Assembly (NCBI GenBank): GCA_021372355.1
Contig: JAJFUQ010000099.1
Span: 1-64,000, forward strand
From: Nocardiaceae bacterium
Lineage (GTDB): Bacteria > Actinomycetota > Actinomycetes > Mycobacteriales > Mycobacteriaceae
Length of the DNA: 64,000 nt
Direction of reading: 5' to 3'
The notes beneath the pieces are model-generated. The model had not been told where the DNA came from, searched no databases, and worked only from the letters and a program-made list of their open reading frames with translations. Below are positions 37,320 through 45,628 of this stretch, piece after piece. Position 1 is the stretch's first letter; every line of letters begins with the position of its first letter. Both the position numbers and the translations under genes were made by a program.

Positions 37320-38786
37320 TCAGGTTTTTCGCACATTTGACAAGGTCAGCGGGAGATTTCGCACGAGGTCGAACACCGCTTCCGCACCCGCTGCCAGGCC
37401 CGATTCGATGCTTCCTGCCGGGCTCACGAGGAGCGCCATGGGTGTTCCGCGGGCACCGTAGCGAGCTGCCACGGAATTACCCGGGTCGCTGAGAACCGGG
37501 CTGGTCAAGTCCAATGCCCGGTTCTCATCGAGGGAACCCGTGGAGATGACGACCAGCTGAGGTGCGGCGACGAATCCGGTGGATTCCCACGCTCGGAGAT
37601 CGTCGAACATGAGCGCGCAGAAGCGGCAGTGAGGATTCCAGAAGAGGAGCAGGACTCGGCGTCCCCGGAATCGATGAAGGGACGTGAGCGTGCCATCGAT
37701 ATCGGGAAGTTCGAATCCCGGCGCAGCTGTCCCGATCGCCGGAGCGGACGGCGGATCGGCTGGTCTGGGTTGGATTGCGGACGCGACCAGTGCAGTGATG
37801 GCTTCGGCCCCTGGCGCGAGGGGAGCGCCGATCGTCCCGTCGGCCAGCACCAGGACGCCAGTCGGGGTGCCGCTCACCGAGAAACGGTCGGCGACCTCGT
37901 TGTCGTCCTGAATAAGCACTCGCCGCACGCCGTCCGCTGCCGCCTTCGTGCGATTCTCGGTGGGATCACCGCGGCTCACGATCGCGACCGTCAGAACGTC
38001 CGAGTGCTCGTCCTGCCACTGCGCGATGGCGGGCATCAGTTGGGTGCAGGGACCGCAATGCGGATCGGAGAAGAGCAGCAGAACCGGACGTCCTTCGGCG
38101 CGCAGCGACCGCAGTGTCAGCGTCTCACCGAACACGCCAGGAAGCTCGAAATCGGGTGCGGCCGAGCCGATTGCGGGTCCTGCACCAGATCTCGCGATGG
38201 TGTTCGAAGTGAAATGGGCTTCGAGTGCATCGAGTCGCAGGTGCAGGCGTCCTTGTTCGCGTGCGAGATTCAACAGGAACCACACCTGGACTGATTCCAG
38301 TGCGACGAATCCGGCGACGCATCCTCCGACGATCAATTGAATTGCGGTCAACCCGCTCAGCCATTCACCAACTCCGAGTGCGCCGTATCTCGCGGTGCCC
38401 CACACGACAAAGCCGGCAACACCCGCCAGAAAGACGTTGCGGACGATCGACGTGGCTCCGATGGGCGACGAATGCACCTGACCGAAACAGCGGCAGTCCG
38501 GGCGTCGGCCGCGTGCCAGCGAAATCGCCATCGCCGACGTGAACAACCCGAGTAGAACGAGTGACGCTATTCCTGCCCATAGGGCGGTCGCTGCCAGGAC
38601 GAGAGAAACGGCCAGAGCGAGTTCGATAACCGGTAATGCCCGGGCGACTGGTCGGACGAGGGTACGCGGAACTCCGAATTCTCGGACCGCAGTGGCCACC
38701 GCTTCCGGGTTGACGAGTTTCGCGCTGCCCGCCACCGCGAAAACAACAGCCAAGAGCAATCTGGCGAACATCGTCGCAGTGCTCAT
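37320..38786 (-). CDS. MauE-like membrane protein fused to two thioredoxin-like domains
   Basis: 488 residues. The first 150 are a MauE/DoxX-type membrane domain (MFARLLLAVVFAVAGSAKLV; cysteine pair DCRCFGQ, Cys98/Cys100). After a fifth helix come two AhpC/TlpA-type thioredoxin domains: the first with SDPHCGPC (CGPC 244-247), the second with WNPHCRFC (CRFC 387-390), each with a cis-Pro motif (SGTPTGVL, RGTPMALL). Such fusions move electrons across the membrane or oxidise exported thiols. The neighbouring protein with 41 cysteines is the obvious client. ATG 38786 is chosen over the frame to 38855. Confidence 0.88.
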   Translation of the reverse strand: MSTATMFARLLLAVVFAVAGSAKLVNPEAVATAVREFGVPRTLVRPVARALPVIELALAVSLVLAATALWAGIASLVLLGLFTSAMAISLARGRRPDCRCFGQVHSSPIGATSIVRNVFLAGVAGFVVWGTARYGALGVGEWLSGLTAIQLIVGGCVAGFVALESVQVWFLLNLAREQGRLHLRLDALEAHFTSNTIARSGAGPAIGSAAPDFELPGVFGETLTLRSLRAEGRPVLLLFSDPHCGPCTQLMPAIAQWQDEHSDVLTVAIVSRGDPTENRTKAAADGVRRVLIQDDNEVADRFSVSGTPTGVLVLADGTIGAPLAPGAEAITALVASAIQPRPADPPSAPAIGTAAPGFELPDIDGTLTSLHRFRGRRVLLLFWNPHCRFCALMFDDLRAWESTGFVAAPQLVVISTGSLDENRALDLTSPVLSDPGNSVAARYGARGTPMALLVSPAGSIESGLAAGAEAVFDLVRNLPLTLSNVRKT

Positions 38787-38953
38787 AACGACCCCTGCAT
38801 TTGGGTGAACGGGGGTTTGTCTGGAGTTTATTCGACGGTCCGGCCTAATAGACACCGTCTGGCACGCCCGCGATATTTGCGCGAAGCTAACGTTGTCGGT
38901 TCCGCAAAACGCATCGTCTGATTCTCACGTCCAGCGTGAAAGGCGGGCAGGAG

Positions 38954-40894
38954 ATGGCGAACAGAGAATTCGGGCCGGGTGACTTCATCGCCGGCTACGA
39001 GATCGTTCGCCTGCTCGGTGTGGGCGGAATGGGATCGGTATTTCTCGCCAAACATCCGAATCTCCCGCGGAAGGTAGCACTGAAGCTGCTGTCGCGGCAG
39101 TTGACCGACGATGAGAGCATTCGCGAACGGTTTCTGCTGGAGGCAGAGCACGCTGCGCTGCTCGAACACCCGAACATCGTCACCGTCTATGACCGCGGTG
39201 ACGAGGACGGGCAGCTGTGGCTGTCCATGCAGTACATCGAAGGGACGGACGCCGCCGCTCCGCTGCGCGACGGCCCGATGCCGGTTCGCCGGGTCGGCAG
39301 AATCATCAGCGAGACGGCGGCGGCACTCGACTACGCGCATGAACTCGGCATCGTCCATCGCGACGTCAAACCACAGAACATCCTGCTTGCGAAACCAGTC
39401 GGCGGGCACGAGGAGCGTGTCTATCTCGCGGACTTCGGAATCGCGAAAGCGCTCAACGACCCACGGCAGGTCACTGCCACGGGAATGTTCGCGGGCAGCC
39501 TGCAGTATGCGGCCCCCGAACAATTCGATCCATCGATGCGGCTCGACCACCGCGTCGATGTCTATGCCCTCGGCTGCACGTTGTACCGACTGATGACGGG
39601 TGTGCTGCCTTATCCAGGGACGACGCCCGCGCAGTGGATGGCCGGGCACCTGACCGGCAAGATTCCGAGCCTGAGCGCCGAACGGCCCGACAGTTTCGGC
39701 TCGATATCCGCTGAGATCGATGCGGTGGTGGAACACGCTCTCGCGAAAGACCGCGATCGGCGTTACCAAAGCTGTGGGGCTCTGGCGCGAGCATTGCTCG
39801 ACGCAATCAGCGCATGCCCCCCTGAGTCGGCAAGCGCACCGACCCTTCCTGGGGTCCGCGCGGTAACCAATGCTTCGGCGGAATCGACAACACGGCGTCC
39901 GGGAGTGCTTCCCTCCCAAGCCGATGGTCGAACAAGTTCGCCCGCGCACACCGAAGTTCCGACAAGTCCTCCGGCGCGCGCGGCGCGGTGGCCGTTGGCA
40001 GAAGGCGACATTCCCACGCGTCCGCCGTTGCCTCCGGAAGTTCCGACGCCGCCCAGCGTGAAAACACCTCCGCAACAGAAGAATTGGCACCGGCGCCTAG
40101 TCCTTCTCGCCATCGTGTTTGTGGCAATTGCCGCAGCTGCCCTGGCCGGCTGGTACTGGATGCCCACATCGACCACAACGACCCCCGAGTTGGCATTGCT
40201 TGGAGTGGCTGACGGCGGGGCGAATCCGTTCATGCCCATGACCCCTCCTGACGTGCAGCCCACGAGCCTGCCCACGTTGCCCGACAACGGGTCCGGGGCG
40301 AATATCGTCGCGCGGCCGATTCTGGGCGATTCTCCCGGCCTGTATGCCGGACAACCGCATGTGGCGGACTGCGATCGGTCGACCGTCAACGGCTTGTTCG
40401 GCCCGAACTCAGACCGGTCTGGTGCGCTGATCGCGGCCCTCGACACGGACCCGACGCTGTATTGGAGTGGCGGAAGGCCGCTCACCACCGCGGATGTCAT
40501 GACCTACCTCAGCGAGCTCACGCCAGTTCGGCTTCGCTTCGATACGCGGGTGACGCACTATTCGCTCGACGGCGGCGATCCGGTCGCCGTGCAGGCTGTC
40601 CTCCAGTCGGGAACAGCCGTGCTCATCGACGCAACGGGTATGCCGCGAGTCCGTTGTATCAGCGGGAGCCCGATCACCGCGCCGGTCGCACTGAAACAGA
40701 AACCGACCGTGACGGGCAGTGCGTGGTCCGGATACCGGCCTGGTGCGCTCGCCGTCGTGCAGCAAAGCAAAGTCATCATGACCACTGTGGTTCTTGCTGA
40801 TGTGACGAACGGGACGGCATTTCAACGACCGATAGGCACGGACGGTGCGCAAGATGCCCCGAGCGCGAAAACAATCGGCACTTTCGACAAGTAA
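38954..40894 (+). CDS. Transmembrane Ser/Thr kinase with DUF6777 sensor domain
   Basis: 646 residues. The kinase domain (about 12-270) is complete: glycine loop GVGGMGSVF, VALKLL lysine, HRDVKPQN, LADFGIAKA and the APEQ segment. A proline- and threonine-rich linker leads to one transmembrane helix (about 381-401), then an extracellular DUF6777-type domain (about 410-640) paralogous to the lipoprotein at 35331. Two conserved cysteines (ADCDRS, PRVRCISG) could pair. The kinase presumably reads an envelope signal. ATG 38954 follows AAAGGCGGGCAGGAG; GTG 38936 is the longer option. It is divergent from the MauE-thioredoxin gene across 167 bp. Confidence 0.92.
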   Translation: MANREFGPGDFIAGYEIVRLLGVGGMGSVFLAKHPNLPRKVALKLLSRQLTDDESIRERFLLEAEHAALLEHPNIVTVYDRGDEDGQLWLSMQYIEGTDAAAPLRDGPMPVRRVGRIISETAAALDYAHELGIVHRDVKPQNILLAKPVGGHEERVYLADFGIAKALNDPRQVTATGMFAGSLQYAAPEQFDPSMRLDHRVDVYALGCTLYRLMTGVLPYPGTTPAQWMAGHLTGKIPSLSAERPDSFGSISAEIDAVVEHALAKDRDRRYQSCGALARALLDAISACPPESASAPTLPGVRAVTNASAESTTRRPGVLPSQADGRTSSPAHTEVPTSPPARAARWPLAEGDIPTRPPLPPEVPTPPSVKTPPQQKNWHRRLVLLAIVFVAIAAAALAGWYWMPTSTTTTPELALLGVADGGANPFMPMTPPDVQPTSLPTLPDNGSGANIVARPILGDSPGLYAGQPHVADCDRSTVNGLFGPNSDRSGALIAALDTDPTLYWSGGRPLTTADVMTYLSELTPVRLRFDTRVTHYSLDGGDPVAVQAVLQSGTAVLIDATGMPRVRCISGSPITAPVALKQKPTVTGSAWSGYRPGALAVVQQSKVIMTTVVLADVTNGTAFQRPIGTDGAQDAPSAKTIGTFDK

Positions 40895-41049
40895 TTCTCG
40901 CCCGTATCGCGACGATTCATGCCCCAGATAACGCATCGGTGGTCGGGCTATCACGATTCAGAACGCGTGTGCAAGCCGCAAAAGTTGCAGTTTGTTGAGA
41001 TGGCTACCTTGCCAATGACTCAAACGAGAACTCATCTAAGGCGGCAGCA

Positions 41050-41784
41050 GTGCGAGTTGGGGGAAAGGTGTCAGCCTTTTGGGTGAACCGAAGCGATCGA
41101 GCCCAGCGATTTGGTGCTCTCGCTCTCGGCACACTCGCCTTGAGTTCGGTAATTGGCTTCGGCGCAATCACGGGATCCGGTGAAGCAGCCGCCGCCATCG
41201 ACGGCCGGGCGTCGATCGTGGACTTCTACGGAGACAAACTCACCGCCATTCTCAAGGACTTCCAGGTCGATTTCTATCCGCCGCTCGATGGCGGTCCGAC
41301 CACTCGTGAGTGGTTCATCAACGGCACAGTCGGCTACAACGTCGTCGGTCCCAAGGCTGGTGGTTTCGAAGGCAAGCTCACCTTCGGTTACCAGGTCGGC
41401 TACCCGGGCACCTTCGACGGCACGATCCAAGCCAGCTGGACCTCGCCGAGCCTGACCTACAGCACCGGCTCGACGACATGTTCGGGTGGAACGTGCACTT
41501 CCCCGACGCAGCCGATCCAATTCTCGGCGCAGCTCATTCCGCAGGCGACGGCTGCGCTGAAGGTCGGCCTCGGTCCGGGCATCGTGGATATTCCGGTCGG
41601 CTCCGGCAACGTTAAGGGCAGCGCTGGTGCGATCCGACTCCAAGGCTTCCACGGCACGGTGAAGGGTGTCCTCGGGAGGGTGAACCTCCGCCCCTACGTG
41701 AAACTCGAGTCGACGACCGGCGACACCGTGATCGCCTACGGCAGGGTCTACTCGGAGCCGGGTCCCGACAAGAAGCCAAAGTAG
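41050..41784 (+). CDS. MspA family outer-membrane porin
   Basis: 244 residues with a signal peptide (cleavage near GSGEAAAAID) and the MspA pattern: TREWFINGTVGYNV, KLTFGYQVGYPGTF, a variable loop with two cysteines (TTCSGGTCTS), GPGIVDIPVG and the C-terminal HGTVKGVLGRVNLRPYVKL. MspA octamers carry hydrophilic solutes across the mycolic-acid membrane, so its presence indicates a mycolate envelope. GTG 41050 has AAGG-CGG upstream; GTG 41068 and 41083 are alternatives. The 155 bp before it show no clear promoter. Confidence 0.87.
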   Translation: MRVGGKVSAFWVNRSDRAQRFGALALGTLALSSVIGFGAITGSGEAAAAIDGRASIVDFYGDKLTAILKDFQVDFYPPLDGGPTTREWFINGTVGYNVVGPKAGGFEGKLTFGYQVGYPGTFDGTIQASWTSPSLTYSTGSTTCSGGTCTSPTQPIQFSAQLIPQATAALKVGLGPGIVDIPVGSGNVKGSAGAIRLQGFHGTVKGVLGRVNLRPYVKLESTTGDTVIAYGRVYSEPGPDKKPK

Positions 41785-41854
41785 CCGATGTCGTCATTCA
41801 CCTGATCGCGAACGGACCTCCGCGAGGTTCGTTCGTGACGGAGAATCTCCCTTC

Positions 41855-42247
41855 GTGACGAACACTTCGGATTGGGATGTTGTCGGCAAGGCGGACTACG
41901 TCAGTTTCACGAGCTACCGCAAGGACGGGACGCCCGTCGCGACGCCGGTCTGGATCGCGCCGAGCGACGGTCGCCTGTACTTCTTCTCCGAGACGAAGGC
42001 GTGGAAGATCAAGCGGATTCAGCGCAATCCGGACGTCACACTGCAACCGTGCAGCGTTCGCGGTGCCATCAAGCCCGGGTCTCCGGTGGTCGAGGGCACC
42101 GCGCGCGTTCTCGAATTCAGTGATGCAAGTCGGGTTCGCAAGATCCTGAACCGCAAGTACGGCATGTTGGCTCGGCTCAGTGAACTCGGTGCGAAGGTTT
42201 TCCGCAGCGCGGACTTCTCCATCCCGATCGAGATCTCACCGCGGTAG
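41855..42247 (+). CDS. PPOX class F420-dependent oxidoreductase
   Basis: 130 residues of the split-barrel flavin/deazaflavin fold: YVSFTSYRKDGTPVATPVWIA, LYFFSETKAWKIKRIQRNPDV and GARVLE-type late strands. Length and the N-terminal motif fit PGAP's PPOX class F420-dependent family; substrates are mostly unknown. It stands alone between the porin and a TetR gene, 12 bp from the end of the latter. Confidence 0.85.
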   Translation: MTNTSDWDVVGKADYVSFTSYRKDGTPVATPVWIAPSDGRLYFFSETKAWKIKRIQRNPDVTLQPCSVRGAIKPGSPVVEGTARVLEFSDASRVRKILNRKYGMLARLSELGAKVFRSADFSIPIEISPR

Positions 42248-42259
42248 ATCCGCCCGACG

Positions 42260-42847
42260 TCAGAGTCGAGCCAACGCCAGGTCGACCATCTCGATCTGAT
42301 GTTCGGGGGACAGGCGGCCAGGCTCGAGTGCCGCCTGAACCAACATCCCGTCCATCAGGCAGGTCAGGCGTTCCGCCGCCGCCGGAAGATCGAGATTCGG
42401 GTCGACCTCGTCGCGCCGAACGGCGTCGGCGAGGACCTGGGCGATGAATTCTCGCCATTCGCGATAGCTTTCGCGCTGCACTTCGCGCAGCGTTGGTCGC
42501 GTGATCGCCGCGGACCAGAAGGCCAGCCAGACCCGAGCCTCTGCCGCGCGCACGTCGTCGAGGGGGAGTGCTTCGAGAAGCAGTGCGCGCAGTGTCGGCA
42601 ATCCGCCGGGCCCGCTCTCGACACACGCTGCCATCCGAGCGACCAGTGCGGTGTACGCGTCTTGAACGGCCGCCAGCAGTAAGGCTTCTTTGTCGGCGAA
42701 GTAGTGGGTGACAACAGTCGTCGAGCTGCCGGCCTCGGCGGCGACCCGACGGACGGTGGTCGCGTCGAAACCGTCTCGTGCGATGACGGATCGTGCCGCC
42801 GCGGCGACTTCGGACCGACGCTGTACCGGATCGACAGTTCTGGGCAC
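42260..42847 (-). CDS. TetR family regulator (BetI-like)
   Basis: 195 residues from GTG 42847: HTH at about 10-50 (VIARDGFDATTVRRVAAEAGSS, VVTHYFADKEALL) and a C-terminal domain like BetI/TetR_C_6 (ARVWLAFWSAAITRPTLREVQ). The longer frame to 42937 crosses the operator region and is rejected. It is divergent from a small membrane-protein gene with a near-perfect 24-bp palindrome between them, its likely operator. Confidence 0.88.
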   Translation of the reverse strand: MPRTVDPVQRRSEVAAAARSVIARDGFDATTVRRVAAEAGSSTTVVTHYFADKEALLLAAVQDAYTALVARMAACVESGPGGLPTLRALLLEALPLDDVRAAEARVWLAFWSAAITRPTLREVQRESYREWREFIAQVLADAVRRDEVDPNLDLPAAAERLTCLMDGMLVQAALEPGRLSPEHQIEMVDLALARL

Positions 42848-42860
42848 CTGCGCTATCTTA

Positions 42861-42895
42861 GTACAACAGATGTTGTGCAACGATCGTTGTACAAC
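42861..42895. promoter_or_regulatory. Overlapping palindromic operators between TetR and small membrane gene
   Basis: 42872-42895 reads GTTGTGCAACGA followed by TCGTTGTACAAC, a 24-bp palindrome with one mismatch. An overlapping palindrome GTACAACA-GA-TGTTGTGC (42861-42878) has one mismatch. The RBS of the downstream gene lies just beyond. Confidence 0.65.
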
Positions 42896-42912
42896 TTGTT
42901 CGGAGGTAGGCC

Positions 42913-43173
42913 ATGTTGTTCCGGCTCGGTGTGGCACTGATGGTGCTGTCGTTCGTCCCGTGGATTTTTGTCGCAGGGGCGTTTCTGGTCGGCGTCTCGC
43001 TGGCGACCGGTGCCGGATTGCTCGGCGGATCCCTGGTTGCGGCCGAGGTGATGTTCTGGGCTGGCCTGGCTCTCGCCGGCAAGGAAACCTGGCAAGCGGT
43101 CAAGGCTGCCGGGTGGCGTGGTGCGCCAGGGGAGCTGGCCAGGCTCTTCGTCGAAGGCCGGCCGACCGCATGA
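42913..43173 (+). CDS. Small membrane protein (transporter suffix domain-like)
   Basis: 86 residues with two to three hydrophobic helices (about 3-24, 28-55) and a short charged tail (AGKETWQAVKAAGWRG). It resembles the short proteins PGAP names transporter suffix domain-containing, from memory only. GGAGG lies 6 nt before the ATG. The divergent TetR repressor probably controls it, which suggests a role in drug or stress response. Confidence 0.65.
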   Translation: MLFRLGVALMVLSFVPWIFVAGAFLVGVSLATGAGLLGGSLVAAEVMFWAGLALAGKETWQAVKAAGWRGAPGELARLFVEGRPTA

Positions 43174-43185
43174 CTCGAGGGTCGA

Positions 43186-43584
43186 CTATTCGACGGGCTT
43201 CTCGAGCACGCCTTCCTCGATGAGTGCCTTGTGCGCCGCGCGGAACGCCTGCCGCCCGGCGGGCGTTCCGCAGTAGACGGTTGCGTGGAGGAGGACCTCC
43301 GAGATCTCTTCAACCGTGACCCCGGTGTTGAGCGCGCCTTTGACGTAAATCGAGAGCTCTTCGTATTTGCCAAGGGCCGTGAGCATTGCCAGGTTGATGA
43401 GGCTGCGCGTCTTCGGATCGAGGCCCGGTCGGCTCCACGAGTAGCCCCACGCCCATTCAGTGAGCAACTTCTGGAAGGTCATCATGAACTCGTCGGTGCC
43501 GTTGAGATTGGCATCAACGTACTCGGCTCCCAGGACCTGACGCCGCATCTCGAGGCCGCGCGCGAACAGGTCCGGGTCAGTCAC
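43186..43584 (-). CDS. Carboxymuconolactone decarboxylase family protein
   Basis: 132 residues of the AhpD/CMD helical fold: LNGTDEFMMTFQKLLTEWAWGY, SLINLAMLTALGKYEELSIYVKGALNTGVTVEEI split across two helices, and LLHATVYCGTPAGRQAF. It is closer to 4-carboxymuconolactone decarboxylase (PcaC) than to peroxidase AhpD, as there is no CXXC pair. Its GTG overlaps the stop of a hydrolase remnant upstream, so it was once the second gene of a catabolic operon. Confidence 0.88.
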   Translation of the reverse strand: MTDPDLFARGLEMRRQVLGAEYVDANLNGTDEFMMTFQKLLTEWAWGYSWSRPGLDPKTRSLINLAMLTALGKYEELSIYVKGALNTGVTVEEISEVLLHATVYCGTPAGRQAFRAAHKALIEEGVLEKPVE

Positions 43585-43672
43585 TGTGCCTCCCACGAGA
43601 TGATGCGCTGGGCGAGTTCGGGCCCCGCATCTTCCTGCACGAAATGTCCGGCGCGCAGTCGCCAGCGTCTTT
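43581..43672 (-). pseudogene. 3' remnant of an alpha/beta hydrolase
   Basis: In the frame ending at TGA 43583-43581 the sequence reads LRAGHFVQEDAGPELAQRI then ISWEAQ, the characteristic C-terminus of haloalkane dehalogenase-like hydrolases with the catalytic His in AGHF. Everything upstream of about residue -26 is missing and replaced by the nitronate monooxygenase fragment in another frame. It is not expected to be functional. Confidence 0.75.
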
Positions 43673-43996
43673 GATTTGATCGGCGAATGCCGCCGGGTCA
43701 CCGAACGACAGCATGACGGCGATCGGATTAAGTGCGAGAGCTTCGGTGACCACGTCCGGGGATCGCTGCACCGACCAGGTGATGAACCCGACGCCCACCC
43801 GTTCGGACCCCGCTGCCTCGAACTGTGTACGAATCCAGTCGGAGTTCCCGTAACCGCCGCCGATGAGACCGAGCCCACCTGCGCGCGCAACCGTTGCCGC
43901 CAGTGCACCGCCGCCGGCCAGTGCCATGGGAACCGAGATGATCGGGTGCGCATTCCAGAGTCGTTCGGTCAGGCGTGTGGAGAGAACCGCGGCCAC
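43660..43996 (-). pseudogene. 5' fragment of a nitronate monooxygenase
   Basis: About 110 residues match the start of nitronate monooxygenase (2-nitropropane dioxygenase): HPIISVPMALAGGGALAATV, GLGLIGGGYG, RVGVGFITWSV, NPIAVMLSFGDPAAFADQIKDAG. The enzyme normally has 320-370 residues. After DAGD the frame enters the hydrolase remnant and ends at 43577. The FMN barrel is cut, so it should be inactive. Confidence 0.8.
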
Positions 43997-44078
43997 GGCT
44001 TCCGTCCGATCGCGGCGACCATCTGCATATTCGTGACGCTAGTCGGGATCGCAGACGGCGGGAAGAAATCGAGGCTGA

Positions 44079-44657
44079 TCAGGCAATTCCGAGGGACGAC
44101 GCGACGAGATGCCACAGTCGCTCACCAGCCTCGAACGGTTCGACCGGCGGATCTGACCGTAGTTGTTGCGCGATTCCATGGCGCAGGCCACCGATGACGA
44201 AAGCGCCGGCGCTCGCGGCGTCGAGTCCGGCGGGCAATTCGCCGACGGACTGACCGCGCCGAATGTTGTCGGCGGCGAACTCGCTCATGGTCTGAATGTG
44301 CACCGCTTCGAGTTCGGCAAGTTCGGGGTCGAGGGCGGCTCGGTTCAAGAGGATCGGAGCGAGTGGGTCGGCGAAGTGGTAGTCGACGAAAAGATGCGTG
44401 CGTTTGCGCTCCCGAGTTCCCCAGTCGGCCTCGGCGGGAAGGTGTGAATCGGCGATCGCGTGCCGAAGTCCGTCGTAGAAGCCGTCGTAGATCGCCGCGA
44501 GGAGACCGCTTTTGGACCCGAAGTGGTGGTACAGCGCGCCGGTGCTCAACTGGGCCCGGCGGGTGAGCGCGCTGAGTTCGAGCAGGCCGTTCCCGCGCAC
44601 CAACTCGTCGCGGGCAGCAGTGAGAAGTTGTTGACGTCCGATCGGGGCACGTGCCAT
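44079..44657 (-). CDS. TetR family regulator
   Basis: 192 residues: HTH at about 8-50 (LLTAARDELVRGNGLLELSA, then AQLSTGALYHHFGSKSGLL) and a ligand domain ending FVIGGLRHGIAQQLRSDP. ATG 44657 lies exactly 7 nt after TATGTT, so it is probably leaderless. A perfect 12-bp inverted repeat contains that -10 box, so it should repress itself and the divergent dioxygenase gene. Confidence 0.9.
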   Translation of the reverse strand: MARAPIGRQQLLTAARDELVRGNGLLELSALTRRAQLSTGALYHHFGSKSGLLAAIYDGFYDGLRHAIADSHLPAEADWGTRERKRTHLFVDYHFADPLAPILLNRAALDPELAELEAVHIQTMSEFAADNIRRGQSVGELPAGLDAASAGAFVIGGLRHGIAQQLRSDPPVEPFEAGERLWHLVASSLGIA

Positions 44658-44660
44658 AGT

Positions 44661-44692
44661 CCGAAACATAACAGAACTCAGTTATGTTTCGG
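44661..44692. promoter_or_regulatory. Symmetric operator carrying both divergent -10 boxes
   Basis: CCGAAACATAAC (44661-44672) and GTTATGTTTCGG (44681-44692) are perfect inverted repeats with an 8-nt spacer. Each arm holds TATGTT: on the minus strand 7 nt before the TetR ATG, on the plus strand 6 nt before the dioxygenase GTG. Binding would block both promoters. Confidence 0.75.
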
Positions 44693-44694
44693 GA

Positions 44695-45579
44695 GTGGTC
44701 ATGAGCGCTGAAGTGTCGTCGCCGAAACAAGGCCTGCGGCGCGACGTGAACTCGTTGGTAGATCTTGCCGGGGACCTGGCTGGAACCTATCGCCGCACGG
44801 CGAGCAGCGGCACGACAGTCGATCCGGCGATCGCGGACGCGGATCTGGCTGCGGTGCAGCGCGACGGTTACGTGATCCTGCCGGATCTACTGACATCGAC
44901 TGAGCTCGACGAGATTCGTGCCGCGATTGCGCCGTATCTCGATCGGCGCGGGCGGAACAACTTCGAGGGCCTCACGACGCAGCGGGTGTACAGCGTCTTG
45001 AACAAGACCTCGAGCTGCGATCGGATTGCGGACCACCCGCGTGTGCTCGCGATACTCGATCGGTTGCTCATGCCGAACTACCTGCTGTCGATGCTGCAGG
45101 CGATCAACATCCTGCCGGGGGAGCAGCGCCAGATGTTGCACTGCGACGACAGCTTCTACCCGATCCCACGGCCGCGCGCGGCGTTGAGTGCCGCCACGAT
45201 CTGGGCGATCGACGACTTCACGGCGGATAACGGCGCGACCGACATCATCCCGGGCAGCCACCTCTGGGGACACGAGATGCCTGCGGAGGACGATCGCCGG
45301 CCGGTGGTGATGAGTGCGGGTTCGTGCGTTTTCTTCCTCGGCACGTTGTGGCACGGGGGCGGGGCCAACCGCTCGGCAGAATCTCGGCTTGCCCTGACCG
45401 CGCAATATTGCGAGCCCTGGCTTCGGACCCAGGAGGCGTTCGCGCTCTCCATGACGAAGGAGACGGTGCGCCGAGTCTCGGAAGACATTCGACGAATGCT
45501 CGGCTACAGCATCCATCCGCCGTTCGTGGGGCAGGTCGACGGCATGCATCCGAAGCGGCTGCTCGAGGGCAGCGAATAG
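44695..45579 (+). CDS. Phytanoyl-CoA dioxygenase family protein
   Basis: 294 residues of the PhyH class of Fe(II)/2-oxoglutarate oxygenases: metal ligands HCDD (His-x-Asp) in QMLHCDDSFYPIP and the distal His in GTLWHGGGANRS, with the 2-oxoglutarate Arg in SRLALTAQY. It would hydroxylate a lipid or small molecule. GTG 44695 is preferred to ATG 44701 because TATGTT ends 6 nt upstream. The divergent TetR repressor is the probable regulator; a methyltransferase gene follows after 49 bp. Confidence 0.88.
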   Translation: MVMSAEVSSPKQGLRRDVNSLVDLAGDLAGTYRRTASSGTTVDPAIADADLAAVQRDGYVILPDLLTSTELDEIRAAIAPYLDRRGRNNFEGLTTQRVYSVLNKTSSCDRIADHPRVLAILDRLLMPNYLLSMLQAINILPGEQRQMLHCDDSFYPIPRPRAALSAATIWAIDDFTADNGATDIIPGSHLWGHEMPAEDDRRPVVMSAGSCVFFLGTLWHGGGANRSAESRLALTAQYCEPWLRTQEAFALSMTKETVRRVSEDIRRMLGYSIHPPFVGQVDGMHPKRLLEGSE

Positions 45580-45628
45580 CCCAGACTGGCGGGGTAAGCG
45601 AAGTCGTTCGATCTATTGGAGCGGCGCC

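Noticed and set aside
41000..41050. Promoter boxes for the porin gene
   Set aside because: AT-rich stretches are present but no pair with credible spacing could be settled by eye.
42260..42937. Longest form of the TetR frame, starting at 42937
   Set aside because: Its first 30 codons cover the palindromic operators; GTG 42847 gives the normal TetR N-terminus.
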